Of a DNA stretch of 64,000 nucleotides, positions 26,840-40,299 are shown piece after piece. The position numbers and the translations under genes are program-made. The DNA comes from Pelecanus crispus. Lineage: Eukaryota; Chordata; Aves; Pelecaniformes; Pelecanidae. The notes beneath the pieces were generated by a model. The model was not told the origin of the DNA. It did no database searches and saw only the letters and a program-made list of their open reading frames with translations. The stretch spans positions 12,908,734-12,972,733 of the forward strand of contig NC_134651.1 of the NCBI RefSeq assembly GCF_030463565.1. The letters run 5' to 3'. Numbering within the stretch: position 1 is the first letter of the stretch; each line of letters opens with the position of its first letter.

Positions 26840-27450
26840 AGGCACTCCTCAAATTTGCCGAATTAGTGTGGGACTGGTAGATAGCGGCGGCAGGAGAGAT
26901 CAGACTGTGTTGCTGAGTCCTCAGCAGTGTGGAAATGCGGCTGCAGTTCAAGAGCTTATTAAAGAGCCGAGACATACACAGACTTTATTAGCCACATGTC
27001 AGAAAGCACTTTCTACAGTAAATCCTACTTAATAGCCATATGCTAGGAGAGAATTAAATGCTTTTTAGCTCTCAGACAGTTATGTAAACTTGAGAGAGGA
27101 GAAAAAAAAGATAACAAATATCAGCAGAGGAGCCTTCAGTACATACCAGTTATTAATGTATTTATCTAGGCCATTTATTTATTGGAGATATATTTTTTTT
27201 TTCTGGGACAGGCCTATTAAGTCTGACAGCTTAATCGACACCCAATGGGAAAAATGCCATTTTATAAAGTGGTTAAACTCCCATTGATTTCGATATCAGC
27301 TCCATTTTTTATTTTGTATTTTTCCCCAGCCATCACAGTCTGTTTGACAGACTCGTTAACAAGATATTAAACTGCCCCACGCTTTTTTTGAGGACAATAA
27401 ATTACTATGGAGAAAGATGCTGTTGTCTTAACCGATGCCTTTCACAGTAT
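26840..27450. promoter_or_regulatory. Long AT-rich island, candidate conserved element
   Basis: About 600 bases are rich in TAAT/ATTA and TTTATT motifs, for example GTAATTAGGCAC near 26833, GAATTAGTGTGGG near 26860, GCTTATTAAAGAGCCG near 26954, and TTATTAATGTATTTATC near 27150. CpGs are retained at AGCCGAG and TAATCGACACC. Composition changes at both edges. It may hold more than one element. Confidence 0.35.
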
Positions 27451-29229
27451 AAACATCCCTTAACTGATAAGCAGAGAGGGAAGCAGTGTGCAAACTAGCC
27501 TTTTCATGCTAAATAAATAGCAGGACTGGAAAACTGGCACTGAAATCAATGGTGTTTTGCTCTGCAAAGAATGCCATACTGGAGGACAGGATGGTTTAGG
27601 AGATGGATAATGGGATACAGAGATTTTTGCTTGGATGTGGTTTGCCATGTTAATCCATCCTGACTGTGGGGGAGAGGAACTTCGCGGCTGCCTGGGAGAC
27701 TCATGCAGGGATGTGGCTGATGAGGGCTGCAGTGTGGGGCTGGATGGCCCCATCTTGCTCTGGCATGGATGGGGTCAGGGCAGGCCCTTCTCCCATCAGG
27801 CCCCTTCATCTGGGTGATGGGCACACATGGCTTGCAGCAAGAGCCGGCTGACCTGCAGCTCAGAAGAGCAAAGGGACTAGGACTAGTCCAAGGTAACACT
27901 GGGTTGATGGCCCACAGGCCAAAGTGGGCCCATGATGACACATCATTTGGCACAGGGGAACCCCTGCGAGCCACAGCACTGTCTGGATGCGGGCGTTTGC
28001 AAGGGTGTGCAGGGCTAGGTCATGGCAGTGCTCTGCTAGCAGGTGGTCCCCTCTGCACAGAGGAGGAGGATGGGGGCTGCAGAGTTTGTTATCAAGGGCC
28101 AGAGCCAACATGCCAGCACCGAGCAGGACTTTTTGGATGACTTCTCCAGGAGGGATGGGGAGGACAGACCTGCAGGTGTCTCTGCATGGGTAGCAGCTCC
28201 ACCTGGGCAGGGAGACCGGGGAACGGCCAACATGTGGGCCTGCAGGTCGGGGCTCAGCATCGCCTGTCTCATTTCAAGTCCTCTCTGAGGTCTCTCCGTG
28301 ATAGGTGTTTTAGGTTGGGTTCCTCCTTTGACAGTAGCAGCTCCACCCAATGTGGTGTCATGAGACATCATTCCCCAGGATGGCAGCACCTTCTCTCCCA
28401 AAGAACAGATGCCTACAGTCAGTCACACTGTACAAGTCATCTCTCAGGGGCTGGGACTTGGCCAAGCCACCTGTGAGCCATTGTTCAAGGCTCCCAGTGA
28501 AGCCTCATCTTGGCACTGGGTGCTGCTGGGCTGTATTGGTGACACTTCTTTTGCAACCGCAAATTGAGGGGCTGAGTTTTTGCTTGAGAGCTGAGATTCT
28601 GCCAAACAAGACAGAAGCTCTGAGATGGGTGGTTCCAGGTCTGGCCACAGGGCATGGGCAAGCTGCTCAGGGCAGCTTCATCCCTGACCTAAAAAGATGG
28701 TCCTGGCTGCTGTCATCACCACCGTGTTTGATACTGGAGTAGCAGTGGGATGTCAGAGCTCCTGCTGTCCCCCACTGCCTGACATGCTCTCAAGGACAGA
28801 TGCTGGCCATGCTCAAAGCCCTGGTGAGGGCTTTGGTGAGGCCCCATCACGCCGGGGCAGCAAGGAGGAAATGACAGAGTTAAGGTTTTTTACATTTAAC
28901 CTTAATGCTTGTATTGGACCCTGTTTAGGATACTTTTCTTATAACCACCATAACCAGGTCTTTTCCTGTGGGTGTTTTCCCAACATCCCCACTAACTGCT
29001 GCATTGAGTCAAAAGGTCCCTGGCTCTCCTAGCATCCCTTTTCTCCCCCCCCACAAACCAGCCCTCCACATCCAATGTGTTCCCAACTCAGAGCACTGCA
29101 TTAATGCTCCGTTTTATTGCATGCTCTTAATGATGCATCTGCAGATACTTCCTCTCTCTAACTGAGCAAATTCTTGCTGGGATGGAAATTTTAAAATGAG
29201 AATCAGATTGTTTCCACATCACAGGGCAC
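27451..29229. other. Non-coding, no gene seen
   Basis: GC-richer sequence with chance open frames on both strands. Nothing is supported as coding. Confidence 0.55.
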
Positions 29230-29570
29230 AGCCAGGCTTTAAATACAACAAAATTCCTGAAATCTGTTATCCTGTCACCTAAGCATTTAAATAATTAACT
29301 ACAGAAACATCCCACAGGCCTGGCTAGGAAGGCGAGGGTGTTTGCATTCTAATTGATCACTAAATGCAAAGCAAACAGCTCACGGATCTGTCAATAATTA
29401 CTTTAGAAGAGGCAGCCGTGGTCACTAAGATGAACTTAATCTACTCAAAGACTCAGCAGCACTTACAGGTATAAGCACAGGCTCTGGCTGTTCACTCTAA
29501 TGACTTTATTATTCCAATGTCATTAGTCCCGTTCCTCTCTAAGTTCTGCTAATGGGCATGCACATAACCA
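29230..29570. promoter_or_regulatory. AT-rich island with octamer dyad, candidate enhancer
   Basis: The island contains TTTAAATAATTAACTAC near 29285, an inverted pair TTTGCATT (29341-29348) and AATGCAAA (29363-29370) around CTAATTGATCAC, then GTCAATAATTACTTTAG near 29390 and GACTTTATTATTCC near 29502. The inverted half-sites are octamer-like (POU-domain) and flank a homeodomain core. Composition and motif density suggest regulation; no alignment was available. Confidence 0.4.
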
Positions 29571-32500
29571 GCCTTTGCTACTGAATCATTCTCCCACTCC
29601 TTTATTTATTCCTTTCACTCTGTGGGGGCTGCAATTGTTTTTTATATCTATGCACATAAGCATATGGATATTTTCCTTTTTTCTTTTTTTTTTAGTTGGA
29701 ACTGAAAGGACAATTTTCTTGCTGAAGGTGGCAATCAGAGGAGAGCATGGTTCATTTCTGAGGGGCTCCCACCTCCAGATCCCCAGCACATGCTGTGCAT
29801 CCCGGGCTCCCTTATGTAAAGACACATCAGAGCAAGGAAATGAGCCTGGCTGCTCTTTAACCATTGGGATGCTATTGCAGCTCTTCTCTAGGAGTCTGGG
29901 ATGCTGAAACAAAGCTGGGCCATCCTCTGTGTGTGTTGCCGAATCCACCATGCCCTGGCTCCTGGTTCCTCCTTGTACCTCTCTTCAGGAGCTTGGCTGA
30001 AGCAGCCTCAAGCATATTTGCTCTCTCTGCCCGGCCTCTCTCCTTTGTCCCCCTCATTTGTCGCTGCCCCAAAGTCCCCGCACCATCTTGCCATGATGCT
30101 GCCCTTTCTGTACCAAACCCTTGCGTTTGTTCGGGGGAGGCAGCTGCCGCCACTCAGCTCCTTGCGGCTCCCCCCTGGAGCCTGCTGCTGCGCCTGGGGC
30201 TTGGTGGAGCCTCTGTTAATGAGGACCGTTAAAGGGGACTCTGAAGTTCCCTTAGTAAAAATCTCCCTGGGACTGACCTAAATCTATCTCAGATCTCCAG
30301 GCGCAGTTGTTTTTCAGGATTTTCCATGAAATGACACGTCAGCAGCCACATTCCCACCAGTCCCAGGCAGGAGATGGCTGCAGGGGGCAGTGACTGCAGG
30401 GAGACAGATAATTTTGCACTTTCTGGATGGTCCTTGAGTAAAAAGAGGGTGGAGGTGAATAAAAGGAAGTGTTGGAGGACATGGAGCTTTATAGCTCTGC
30501 CTTTCTTCAGAGCTCACTTCCACCCTGTGCCTCCATTTCCTGGGGCAAGCCAGGCTGGTCTGCGATTCTGGTCTCCCTATTAGCTGACACACAACCAGCC
30601 TGTCCCTGTCTGCAGCGATGGCCCTTAGGAAAGATCTTTTGGAGGAGTTTTGCTTGGGAAGCAGCAATCACTCCCCATCGCAATGTGTGTTTGCACTGGG
30701 AAGCTTCCCCAGCCCTGGCTCTCTGCAAATGGCCATTCTCCAGCAGGTTGGGTGCAAATATACGCTGCTGCACGTCCCAAGCAGTGGGTTTCAAGAGGAG
30801 AAACTCTGCCTCCCATGCAAAACACCCCCAAGGAGACACAAACTGAAGGTGCAAGGGATGGCAGTGACAGCCGGGGACAGGGCAGAGCCATGGGATGTCA
30901 CCACACACCTGTGCTCTGGAGCAGCAGGCATCCCTGGCAATGCCCAAGGTTGGGTTTCAGTTCTCTCCTCTGCCTTGGGCTTTCTGTGGGACCTGAGGAA
31001 AGACGCCATGGCTCGAGGAATGATAAATTCCCACAGATTTAGCCAGAAACAGCCTTAGAGGCTCTGCGACTTGGTCTTCCTCAGTTTCTTAGGAGGGTAA
31101 CATGGATAGGAGGGCATCCTCTTTCTCTGGTGTACTCTGGGTATATCCCAGGGTGAGGAGTATAGGGATCTCCCTGCCACTTCCAGCCCAGGTTTCTCTG
31201 CACCCTGTGGCCAGGTGGACATGTACCCATTCCTCCTTGCCTGCTGGGACAGGGGGTCCTTTGAACAGCCACCACTGCATTTATGCAGCACATAAGAATC
31301 CCCAGGCCATGCAGGGCAGAGAGAGGAAGTCTGTTGCATGATCCCTTTAAAAGCATTAGTATTTCTTCATTCAGGAATGGGCCAAAACTGCCTGCTTTCA
31401 ACTCAAACCCCTTGTATAGTCCAAACTCTAGCAGGACAGAGGCCCAGACTCACCCTTTTCAAAGCCAGTCAGCTGAAAGATGGGAGGAAAGTTTCCCTGC
31501 AGGCCTCCCAGCATTGTCTGGAGGTGGTAGTGATGTTTCTTTGAAGCATTTGAAGTCACCCAGCTCCGGGTGCAGGGCATGCGTGGCAGCCAGCTCTGAC
31601 TCTGCCATCCCCAGCCCTCCCGAGGATGAAGCAGTGATGGGGGCTGCTGCTTTTAACCCGGAGCACAGAGTTTCTCGACAGGACTGTGAAAAAGTGCCTC
31701 GTAGGTGGATTATTTGCCTTGGCATTAAGCTTGAATAAACAGGCAGAGGACACTAGGTGAGGGATGGAGGGCACCTAGCACAGAAACACGCTAATGAATG
31801 TAGCATCCTTGAGTATGTGAAGGAAGGGAAAGCAGACAGAGCTGTCTGTGTGGGAGGCCTCAGCACTGACAATACACTAATCAGTACAGCTTCTGCCTCA
31901 ACCCTGCTATTGCTCACGCATTAGTTGAGCTGTTATCGTAAAGCTTTCCCTTAGCCCACCCCTTAGGTGGTTCTGGCTCATAGGATGCAAGCTTTGGTCT
32001 TCTCTGGAGCATCCTACTTATGAGATTGCCTGTGACCAATGAGAGGCTGGGGAGCCCCATACTGCTCCCACATCCATCGGCTGCTTCCTACACCCTGCTC
32101 TCCAAATTGCAGCCTGATGGAGCCAGTCTCATTTTTCCAAGTCATGTGGTGCAAATATTTATTTAGCCACCCTGCTTAGGGCATCTTGTTTTGTGCGAGA
32201 TAAAAGTAATTTAAAAAATCTGATCACCTTTCTTTATTTTTAGGGGTGGTGGGGTGATGCTAAGATGATGTTTGTGCCACTGTCACAAGCTCCACATTCA
32301 TCAGGGGTCAGCAATGTCCTAGCCCCACTGTCCCTTGTGCCCAAGAAGTCGCTTGTGCCATGTGCACTGGGTTGCAGCCTTATTCCCCCCCTTCATTGCA
32401 TTAATTACTGAGGTAGGAACAAGCCTGGGCTATTCGGCTGTGTCTTCCCTGAAGTAACACAGAATAAATAACTCCCTTGGGCAGTCTTTGGGAGAGCTCC

Positions 32501-32669
32501 CTGGAAAATGGAAGAGGCTGAAAACAGCTTTTTTAACAATCCCTGCCACGGCTCTGCCACCAGCCTCTTTGACTTCGTGATTTATTTCTTTTCAGGAGTG
32601 AGCTAGACCGTGAAATCACTTTGAAGTTTTGCTCCTGAGATGAAACATCAGGAAAGTATTAATACAACC
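29571..32669. other. Non-coding, no gene seen
   Basis: Many overlapping chance open frames lie between 29860 and 31800 on both strands because the local sequence is stop-poor. None resembles a protein family. A polypyrimidine run followed by AG near 29676-29696 looks like a splice acceptor, but no exon follows it. Confidence 0.55.
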
Positions 32670-32687
32670 TTTTTTTTTTTTTTTTTT
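32670..32687 (+). repeat. Poly-T run (18 bases)
   Basis: An uninterrupted run of 18 T. It could be the minus-strand poly-A tail of a retroposed sequence, but nothing recognisable lies beside it. Confidence 0.9.
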
Positions 32688-35600
32688 GTGATAGAGGAAA
32701 AAAAGAAAACCAAGGCAGAAATAAGAAGAGCTCCTGCAGAGTTGTTTACTCTAGATTAAACTGTCCCAGACTTTCCGGATCTTAACAGCTTTAGCTGAGG
32801 AACAGCCTGAAAGTGATTAATTTATAAGGTGACAAATATCACTTGCAGGCAAAAGGCAGTTCGACTGTTTGGCTGAGAGCAAAGATACTGTAAACAGGCT
32901 GTTTCACCATGTGAACCATATATTTGCTTTCAAGTTGGGGGTAAAATTCAGAGCTCTGGATACCTTGGGTTTTGGTATCAGACCCAGAGCCTTTCAGCTG
33001 CAGCTTTGCCAGTCTTGCCGATGGTCTGTTACCAGCTGATGGCCATTCACAGCTATGCATGGCCTGAAGGTCACATAACTCCCCTCGATACCTGCCACAA
33101 TGAGTGACTCAACCAAAACTCTGCCAGATTGTTCTGGTCAGATGGGGGGGATTTTCAGAGGGAAAGCGCAGCTGAGCTGACCATCCCGGGGACACACAGC
33201 AATGCCTGTGCAGCAATCTGCAAATGTTGGTGGCTGGGTGGGGGCTGGAGCCGCTTCCCGGGTGCAGGCAGAGATACCTGTCTTGAGAGTTATCCCCAGA
33301 AAGCCAGATCATCTCTCAGGACTAATGACATTAATTGTGCCTGGATGAAAGCAGGCACACGCCGCTTAATTTTTTCTTCCTGTATTGTCATTGATTGTTT
33401 GTTATTCTATTACCCCCCCACTGGATAGAGCTTGTACTCAATTATTACACTGATGACCCGCCTTTGCTGCTAATGTGACACTCTTGTTTCCTCTTCACTA
33501 CAACAACCTCTGAAATAACATAATGCATTAGTTCTGTGCAGCAGCACACAGCGTTGTGCAGCTCCCACGAGTGGATGCCGAGGGATTCTGGCAGCATGAG
33601 ACATGATCCCTCTGCGGTATCGGTTTAATGAAACATTCTGCGAGTTGGAGTTGTCTCTGCTGCTGTCCCCAGGCCCCGTGTTTCGACCAGCCACCAGAGG
33701 CCTGAGAATTATTGATCTGGGTAAGTCAGGGAGTTGTGAACAAGGTTGTTCTCTCCAACAGAAGGAGTGGTCTTGCGGGAGATACATGAAGGCATTGGCT
33801 CACTCCTTGTATCTACCACAGCCTTCCCAAATGTCTTCATGGTAAAATATGCTCTGGCTCAACTAAGATAATAATTTGAGGAAGGCTGAGGGCTGTAGGA
33901 AACACAAACAGTTGGCAACCCCCAGGATGTGGGATGCCTTTGTAGCCTAACAGAACAGATAATGGGGTACAACACAGACCAAGACTTGACCTGTCTTCTT
34001 CCAAATCATGTTGACTTGGAAAATCACTCCTTCCCCGCTGCAGCTGTGACTTGATACCTTTTGTGCAGCAAGATGGGCCAGTCTGCCACCCAGAGCCCCA
34101 GTTTTAACCTTCTGCATGGTCTGGCCAAGCTCAGCAGGGAAGTGGGTCACAACCACGCAGACTGAATGAGACCCTGGAGGAGGCACGTCTGCAGAGCAAA
34201 AGATGCTCATCCTGCCACAGTGATTTGCTTTCAGAGGACACCTGTCTTGAGCTGTTCACCAAGCATCTTGGGTCCAAGGTGGTTTCCTCCCTCCTCGTAC
34301 TCTCTACGGAGGTTTGTCTCTAATGTCTGCAGTGTCCGGCAGCTCCTTTGCACCCTCTGTGTTGCTATGCACGTGCTGCAGAAGGAACATGCTGGAAATT
34401 GCTTGCTTCCCCCAAAGATGTGCCTGGGACAGTTTGGGACAGACAGGTATGGAAGAGTGAGAGGCTGGTCCTCTGCAGAAGGGTGCAGGGTCACTCCAGC
34501 CATGCTCCAAGCAGACACACACTCCCTCTCCCCAGCTTGAGTGAAGCCCTGTTGCTCCCTAATGCAATGCATGAAGGGCCTGCGTGGTTTTCCCTTCCTC
34601 ACTGCCTCCTTCAGCAGTGATGTATTTCAAAACAAGAGTTTTCCCAGTTCATTTCTACCAGTTACAGAGAAAACCCTTTCCCCAAGGCAATGATTCTCTG
34701 ACTCAATTGCTTTGTTTATATCAGAGGCTGCAAACAGGCTTTCAGAAGCTGGTCTCCAACCTGTCTCCTTCTAATAACGTCTCAAAAAAGACTGGTTTAA
34801 AGGAGGTTCCTGAAGGATACTACATCTCCAGGTCCCAGCAATGTTCATTTGCTCTCTGCTAAAGGCAGTGCTTGGGTTGGCTTTAGGGAGCTGTGACCAT
34901 CGCAGGGCTATTGGACAGACCCTGTGAAGGGGTAGGGAACGTCTGCTTCCCTGCACTGGAAAACAAAACTGGAAAGCAGATTATTCTCAAAACTCAGCCT
35001 CTGAATGGCAGTTAAAAGCTGTGCTGGGGCAAGTCCTTCCAAACCATGGCCAAAAACCATTAACTTAGCCTCCTTCTGCTGCTGGTGGCATTTATCTGGT
35101 CTGTGATTTCACAATCAAGAGCTCAATCTTGGCCTTCGGCGATGACCATCTGGCTGGCTACTCAACCCCCAGGGGGCATCCCTGCTGCTCTTCCAAACTT
35201 CCTCCCATGGACCAGCCAGTAAAACATCCCTGGTGCTAACAACTGATGTTGGAGATGTTTCGTTTCCCCTTCACATAATGTCCTAGTTTCTCATAAATGC
35301 AGGAAGATGCAGCCTCCAGTTCTGCGTGGTACAGAAGTGCCATTAGGGCAGTTGGTGTGAGCACTGAGCAACAGGCAATTTAGGATGATAGCGTGCTAAA
35401 ACAGTTGAGCAACCCACTGTCAATTCAAAAGCTTTCTGGCAGCTCTCCCTTCATTTTAGAGATTTCTATCTTAACAGACCTATAAAGGAATGGATTAGTA
35501 GAGATAAATTGGATAGCAACTTGGCCTAATGTGTCAGTATACTAGATTATGGCACTCTGATGCTATGTAAGCTTGGTAATGCTGTCAGAGGTTTCTCCCA

Positions 35601-38600
35601 GGTCCTGAAAGAGGCTTTTGTGGGGCTTTTCCCAGAGCATGGGGGCCAGAGGGGAGCAGGCAATGCCCAGTGCTAAGCTTCATGGTGGTGGTTTGAGGCT
35701 GTTTTGCACTCAGGTGCTGCCCTATCCTTGTCCAGCTGTGCTGGCTGCCTGGACCTCAACCTTCTCCACAGGCACTGGAAAAGAGAGAGGGGGTCTGTCA
35801 GAGCACAGGGAGGACTTCAGGCTTGGTGCCATCTCCAGCTTGCTCCCTGGAGACGTTGTTCCTCCTGCCAGACTGAATGCAAAGCTGAGGGAGGACCCCC
35901 TGTGAATTTATCCCATTTGAAGTCCTGAAAGGCAGCGAGCCCTCCAGCGTGGGTGAACCCGCCTTTGCGCTTCTACAATTCCCTGTGATCTTTACCCTCC
36001 TCTCTGATCTTGTCCAGATGCCACCACCACTTGTTAAATACAGCAGATTTTGCATCTTTGCATCCAGCTGCTTAGCATCGTTCGGCTTCGATACGAAGAG
36101 CTTCACAGTGGAGGATATCTGTGAGCACGTTCCTTTCTGCCCATAAATACAGATCTTTTTCCTTTTAAATCCTGACTATATGAACTCCATTCTACTTACT
36201 CCATTACCCACAGGCAAATTGTAAAATTATAGCCCTGTACTTCAGTTGGGAGGCTGTGCTTTGAGCAGCTGCTGCAGCTCAGAAACTCCTATTAATGCTG
36301 CTCTGTGAAGGGGAGGGTTGGGGACCAGGGAGCCTCTGATTACTCAAGAAAAAAATGATGCGAAATACTCCAAGAGGAATGTACTGAAAAGGCTCCCCAG
36401 TCTATTAACCACCGAGATTGGGGTGTGTACTGAAGCTACTCAGTTTAAACCTTATTTGCCACTCCAGGGGATTTTGCTCACTTTGCTCATTTAATCCACT
36501 TACTTTTGTAGGCAGACAGACAGATGGACAGGGACTGATCCCTCTCTCATTCCTCACTGCTATATCTGCTGACTTCTGTCTGCCTGACACCATCATTCAG
36601 TGGCCTCTGCCTGCAGGTCACTGTTCAAAGGTGTTCTTTGGTCGATAAATCCTCCTGCAGCTTAAACTGCCAAATCTGTACTAGTCCTGGCTGGAGCAGG
36701 GATTAAGCAGCAAACCCTTATTTAATTTCTTCTCGGTGCTCAAAACAGACCATTCCTGCCTTTCCTATGAGGCATTGCCTGTCCTGCCCCACAGGCTTAT
36801 GCTCTGCACAAGGGCACTTCTGGCACTGACTTACCCTGGGAACTGAGAGAATCCCCCAGCTGAGCGGGGGGATGCCCTGGGGGATGGCTGGGGACCACAA
36901 GGGACAGGGGAAGTAAACCAGCCTCATCTGTCCATGAAATTTCCCATCATTGTGCTTTTCATCTAATTGCATTAAGACCATTTGTGTATCCAGAAGGAAA
37001 CATCCTTGAACATAGTTATTTTATTAATATGCTGGTTTTTAACAAAATACACTAAATGTGAATATTAAGTTGTGTTCACTGTACCTCTGGAGATGTTTTG
37101 TAAACTGCCTAGCAGTAATCTGGCCTCTGACCAGATTCTCAAAATGGGAATCCCCAGAAAAATCTATGAAAGATGGTATCTGGGGTCCAAACTGGCAGGT
37201 AATGGAGTCTTCAGAGCTAATAACTTCATGCCCTTTTGTTGACTGGCAGCTTCAAAATTGAATGTCTCTGGTTGTTGCTCCTGGGAGCAGAGCTTCCTGT
37301 GGCTGTTCCTCAGCAAACAGTGATTAAACTGCAGCTTTATGCTGCCAGAAAAAAAAAAGGAGGAGGAAAAAAAGTAGCTTTGTAAACAAGCTCTCGGGAG
37401 AAGCCCTCCGGCTTACCCTGCTCACCTTGTGCATTCAGAAAACGAACACCAGCCTCCTTCCTCCAAATTCTGAGGTTTGCTTAAAAATTGCCAGACTGAA
37501 CTGGGTTTTTTTATTATTATTTCGAGCACAGCTAGGAAACTCATTTGTCGTTTTGATTTTGCCACTGTTCAGGTTCTTATTTTTCCTGCTTGACTGCGAG
37601 CTGCACTCGCAGAGGAGAGCAGAGACAGGGTACCTGGAGCCCTGGCTGCACAGGGCAAAGGCATGGGGATCACTCGTTACCCAGGCAAAACTTTCTGCTG
37701 GCTCATTCCTGCTCTTGTGGTTGCTCAGAGACTGCACTCCAAATGGAAGCTGTCTTGGCCAGACCTAACAGGGTGCTAAGGTATAGCAGGGGCATGCAGT
37801 ATCATTCCTGACACATGGAGTTACTGCCTGAACGCAGCCAACGCTCCGCTCTCAGCATGTTGTTTCCCTGAATTTGCCTGCTGAGCAACTCTTCTGCAAG
37901 AACATTTGGAAATGAGACACCCGTGCATGCCATAAATGAGCAATCACATTTTTTGTTCGATTTGCTATCCTCTGACTTTTTTATCCTCTTTTCTCCATTT
38001 TCACTTAGAGGTACTCAGGAACAGACATGACTGCATACGGATGCGACACAGGAGCCACCTGCAACTGTCCCATCCCCATGCTGTGGCTCTGGAGCAGGCA
38101 CTGGCTGCGAGGTTGAAGCAGATGTTGATAACAATAAATGATGAGAGCAAACCCAGAAGAATCAGTCATTTTCCTTACGCCCTTCAAATAAAGCCCATTC
38201 CTGTTGAACGGGGGCTCATTATTGCAGCATCCCAAGAGGAGGGATGTTGCCATATAGCTAATGTGATGATTTCAGGTACAGTTGCTGATGTCTGATTAAA
38301 CATCTCTGGGATCAGGCAGACTGCTTGGATTGAACGGGCCATTATTCTATCCTGCTAATAGCAGACTCACAGAAGCACATTATAATTAAAGCCAGGATAA
38401 ATGTCATTGCTAAACTTTGATGAGAAGAGCTTCTGGCTTTCTGCACATCCAGGCATGTTGGGTGAAATGCAGAGGACAGATTCTGCAGTATCCTCTGTTT
38501 TGGCACATGGGAGCACATTGTAGTTGTGCTGCATTGGGGCAATTGGGGATATAAAATATAAGGTAATTCCAGAGACTTGAAAGAGTGGACTAGATCTATT

Positions 38601-38785
38601 GCTATTGCCTGAACTGATGATAACGCCTGCCATGCCCTGGGTTCAAAGAAACTGGGATGGGAGGTGGGTGGTGGGACCTCGAGTCCCAAGCCCTGCTGTG
38701 GGTATGGGGATGCACTTGAGCACTGTGGGCAGCCCTGGTCTCCACACTGATGTAGGATGAAGGGGGTTAGAGGGCCTGCAGGGAA
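32688..38785. other. Non-coding desert, no gene seen
   Basis: No exon, RNA gene or clear repeat. Patches with TAAT cores near 33320-33420 (GACATTAATTGTGCC) might be constrained. A poly-A-rich stretch lies at about 37349-37375. Confidence 0.55.
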
Positions 38786-39060
38786 GACTGGAGTGATGCA
38801 GGGCATGGGAGGACTGCCTTATGAGTAGAAAATAAAAAAGCTGGGACTCTTAGCAGGGAGAGGAGAAGGCTTGAGAGGGATGAAATGATGAAGGTTTTAG
38901 GTAAGGTGACTGCAGACTCGTTCACCACATCCCACAGCAAACTCACTGAAACTAGCAGGATACCAGTTTAAACCAGGTGGTAGGTTTTTGCACAGAGGTA
39001 GCACATTTCTGAAACACGCTGCCTGGAGATTGTGGAGGCTGACAGTGTCAGCAGGGTGGT
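38786..39060 (+). repeat. Old CR1-like LINE 3' fragment
   Basis: In order it shows the familiar blocks of the CR1/L3 reverse-transcriptase end and 3' region: an AAAAAAGCTGGGACTCTTAG segment near 38833, AGGAGAAGGCTTGAGAGG near 38861, ATGAAATGATGAAGG, then CCAGTTTAAACCAGG near 38963, TTTTTGCACAGAGG near 38985, GAAACACGCTGCCTGGAG near 39011 and TTGTGGAGGCTGACAG. These match, as remembered, an old CR1 subtype common to reptiles and birds. Frames are broken and no protein survives. Confidence 0.7.
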
Positions 39061-40134
39061 CGGTGTGGCTGTTCGTGCAAGAGCCGGTGATATTGTGGCT
39101 GTCCTTTAACCTATGGCACAGAGCAGAAACTGCATCGAGCACAGCACTACCCTGCTGCTCAGTGCTCGGCAAACTCTCCTTGTTTCTCAGAATAAGCTAT
39201 TCAAGTAAAGGCTGTAAAATTCCTGGGGCTGCTTTGCAAGTGGGATGTTTGTCATGATCAGCGTGGGGTGTCACTTAAAACCTGATTCATCCATATCCCC
39301 CTGGAATGACATATTTAATATGAATTATTTTTTATCCTCCAGCAATTTTCTGACTGCTCCTCTCAATAGATCTGCAAGATATAGAAAATGGCATGTATCT
39401 CCTTTCATGCAGCCAATGTGGAAATTAAACAACTTGCTTCCTCAAGGGACATATTTCCCCCCCTGCAGAAACCCAGGTAGCAGAGCTGGCAGGCTGGTTC
39501 ATCACTTCTGGCTGCAGGGACACAGCCCTGGTCAAAGCCCCTTGGGAACACATGCTGTGTGTGTCCAGCAGCCCAGGTAACACCCCTCCTGTTCAGTGCA
39601 GCTGGCTTCCACCTCTCTTTCCCTGAGATAAAAGCCAGCCTGGGATACCCCAGTCCAGTTCCTGCATCACGAGATCCCTGAACCTTTTTGCAAAGGTGAA
39701 GCCCGTGAAATTGTACAGATGAGGCATAAGAAAAGGGATTGATTTGCTTATCCCATCCACATCTCCCTATCCCAGCTAGCATGGGTCATTTCCCAGAGCT
39801 TTTCCTCTTGGAAGTGTTTTCCGGAATTTCTCTGGGTTTTCTCCTCCAGCCCTTGCCCTGGCTCAGCACCACCCGGCTGGTCCCACTCAGGTTTCCCTCT
39901 CTGAGCTGGAGATGCTGCCTCAACCTCTGAGCATCAGGGGGGCTGCAGTGCCCCAAAGTCCCAGCAGTGAAGGCAGCCCTATGGCTGCAGAGTCCCTGGC
40001 CCATTTGCAGACTGCAGTAGCCATGCACGGAAAAAGCCCTGTGCAGGACCAAGGTTTACAGGCTGAGCAATGCATAGGTCTGAGTCTGGAGGAGGACCAT
40101 TTCCTGCTCTGCAGGGCTCAGTGCACACCAGGTA
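39061..40134. other. Non-coding, nothing recognised
   Basis: Ordinary intergenic sequence. A continuation of the old CR1 fragment beyond 39060 cannot be excluded. Confidence 0.45.
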
Positions 40135-40260
40135 TGCGTGACAGCAGTGTGTAATGAGTGCATGTGAGCCTCTGTGTCCACCCCATTTGCTTGCCTCTGT
40201 GAGTACATATGTTTGCAAGCACACGTGTGAGCCTGCGTGTCCAGACCCCTAACCCCATTT
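40135..40260 (+). repeat. Imperfect tandem duplication, TG-rich
   Basis: Two related units share GTGAGCCTCTGTGTCC / GTGAGCCTGCGTGTCC followed within about 20 bases by CCCCATTT. They are separated by a TG-rich spacer. This reads as a decayed tandem duplication about 65 bases long. Confidence 0.5.
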
Positions 40261-40299
40261 CTCTGGGAAGAAGCCACTCAAGAGCTCTTTCCAAGTAAC

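Noticed and set aside
29660-29720. Polypyrimidine tract plus AG as a real splice acceptor
   Set aside because: No exon-like or family-matching sequence follows, so likely a chance signal.
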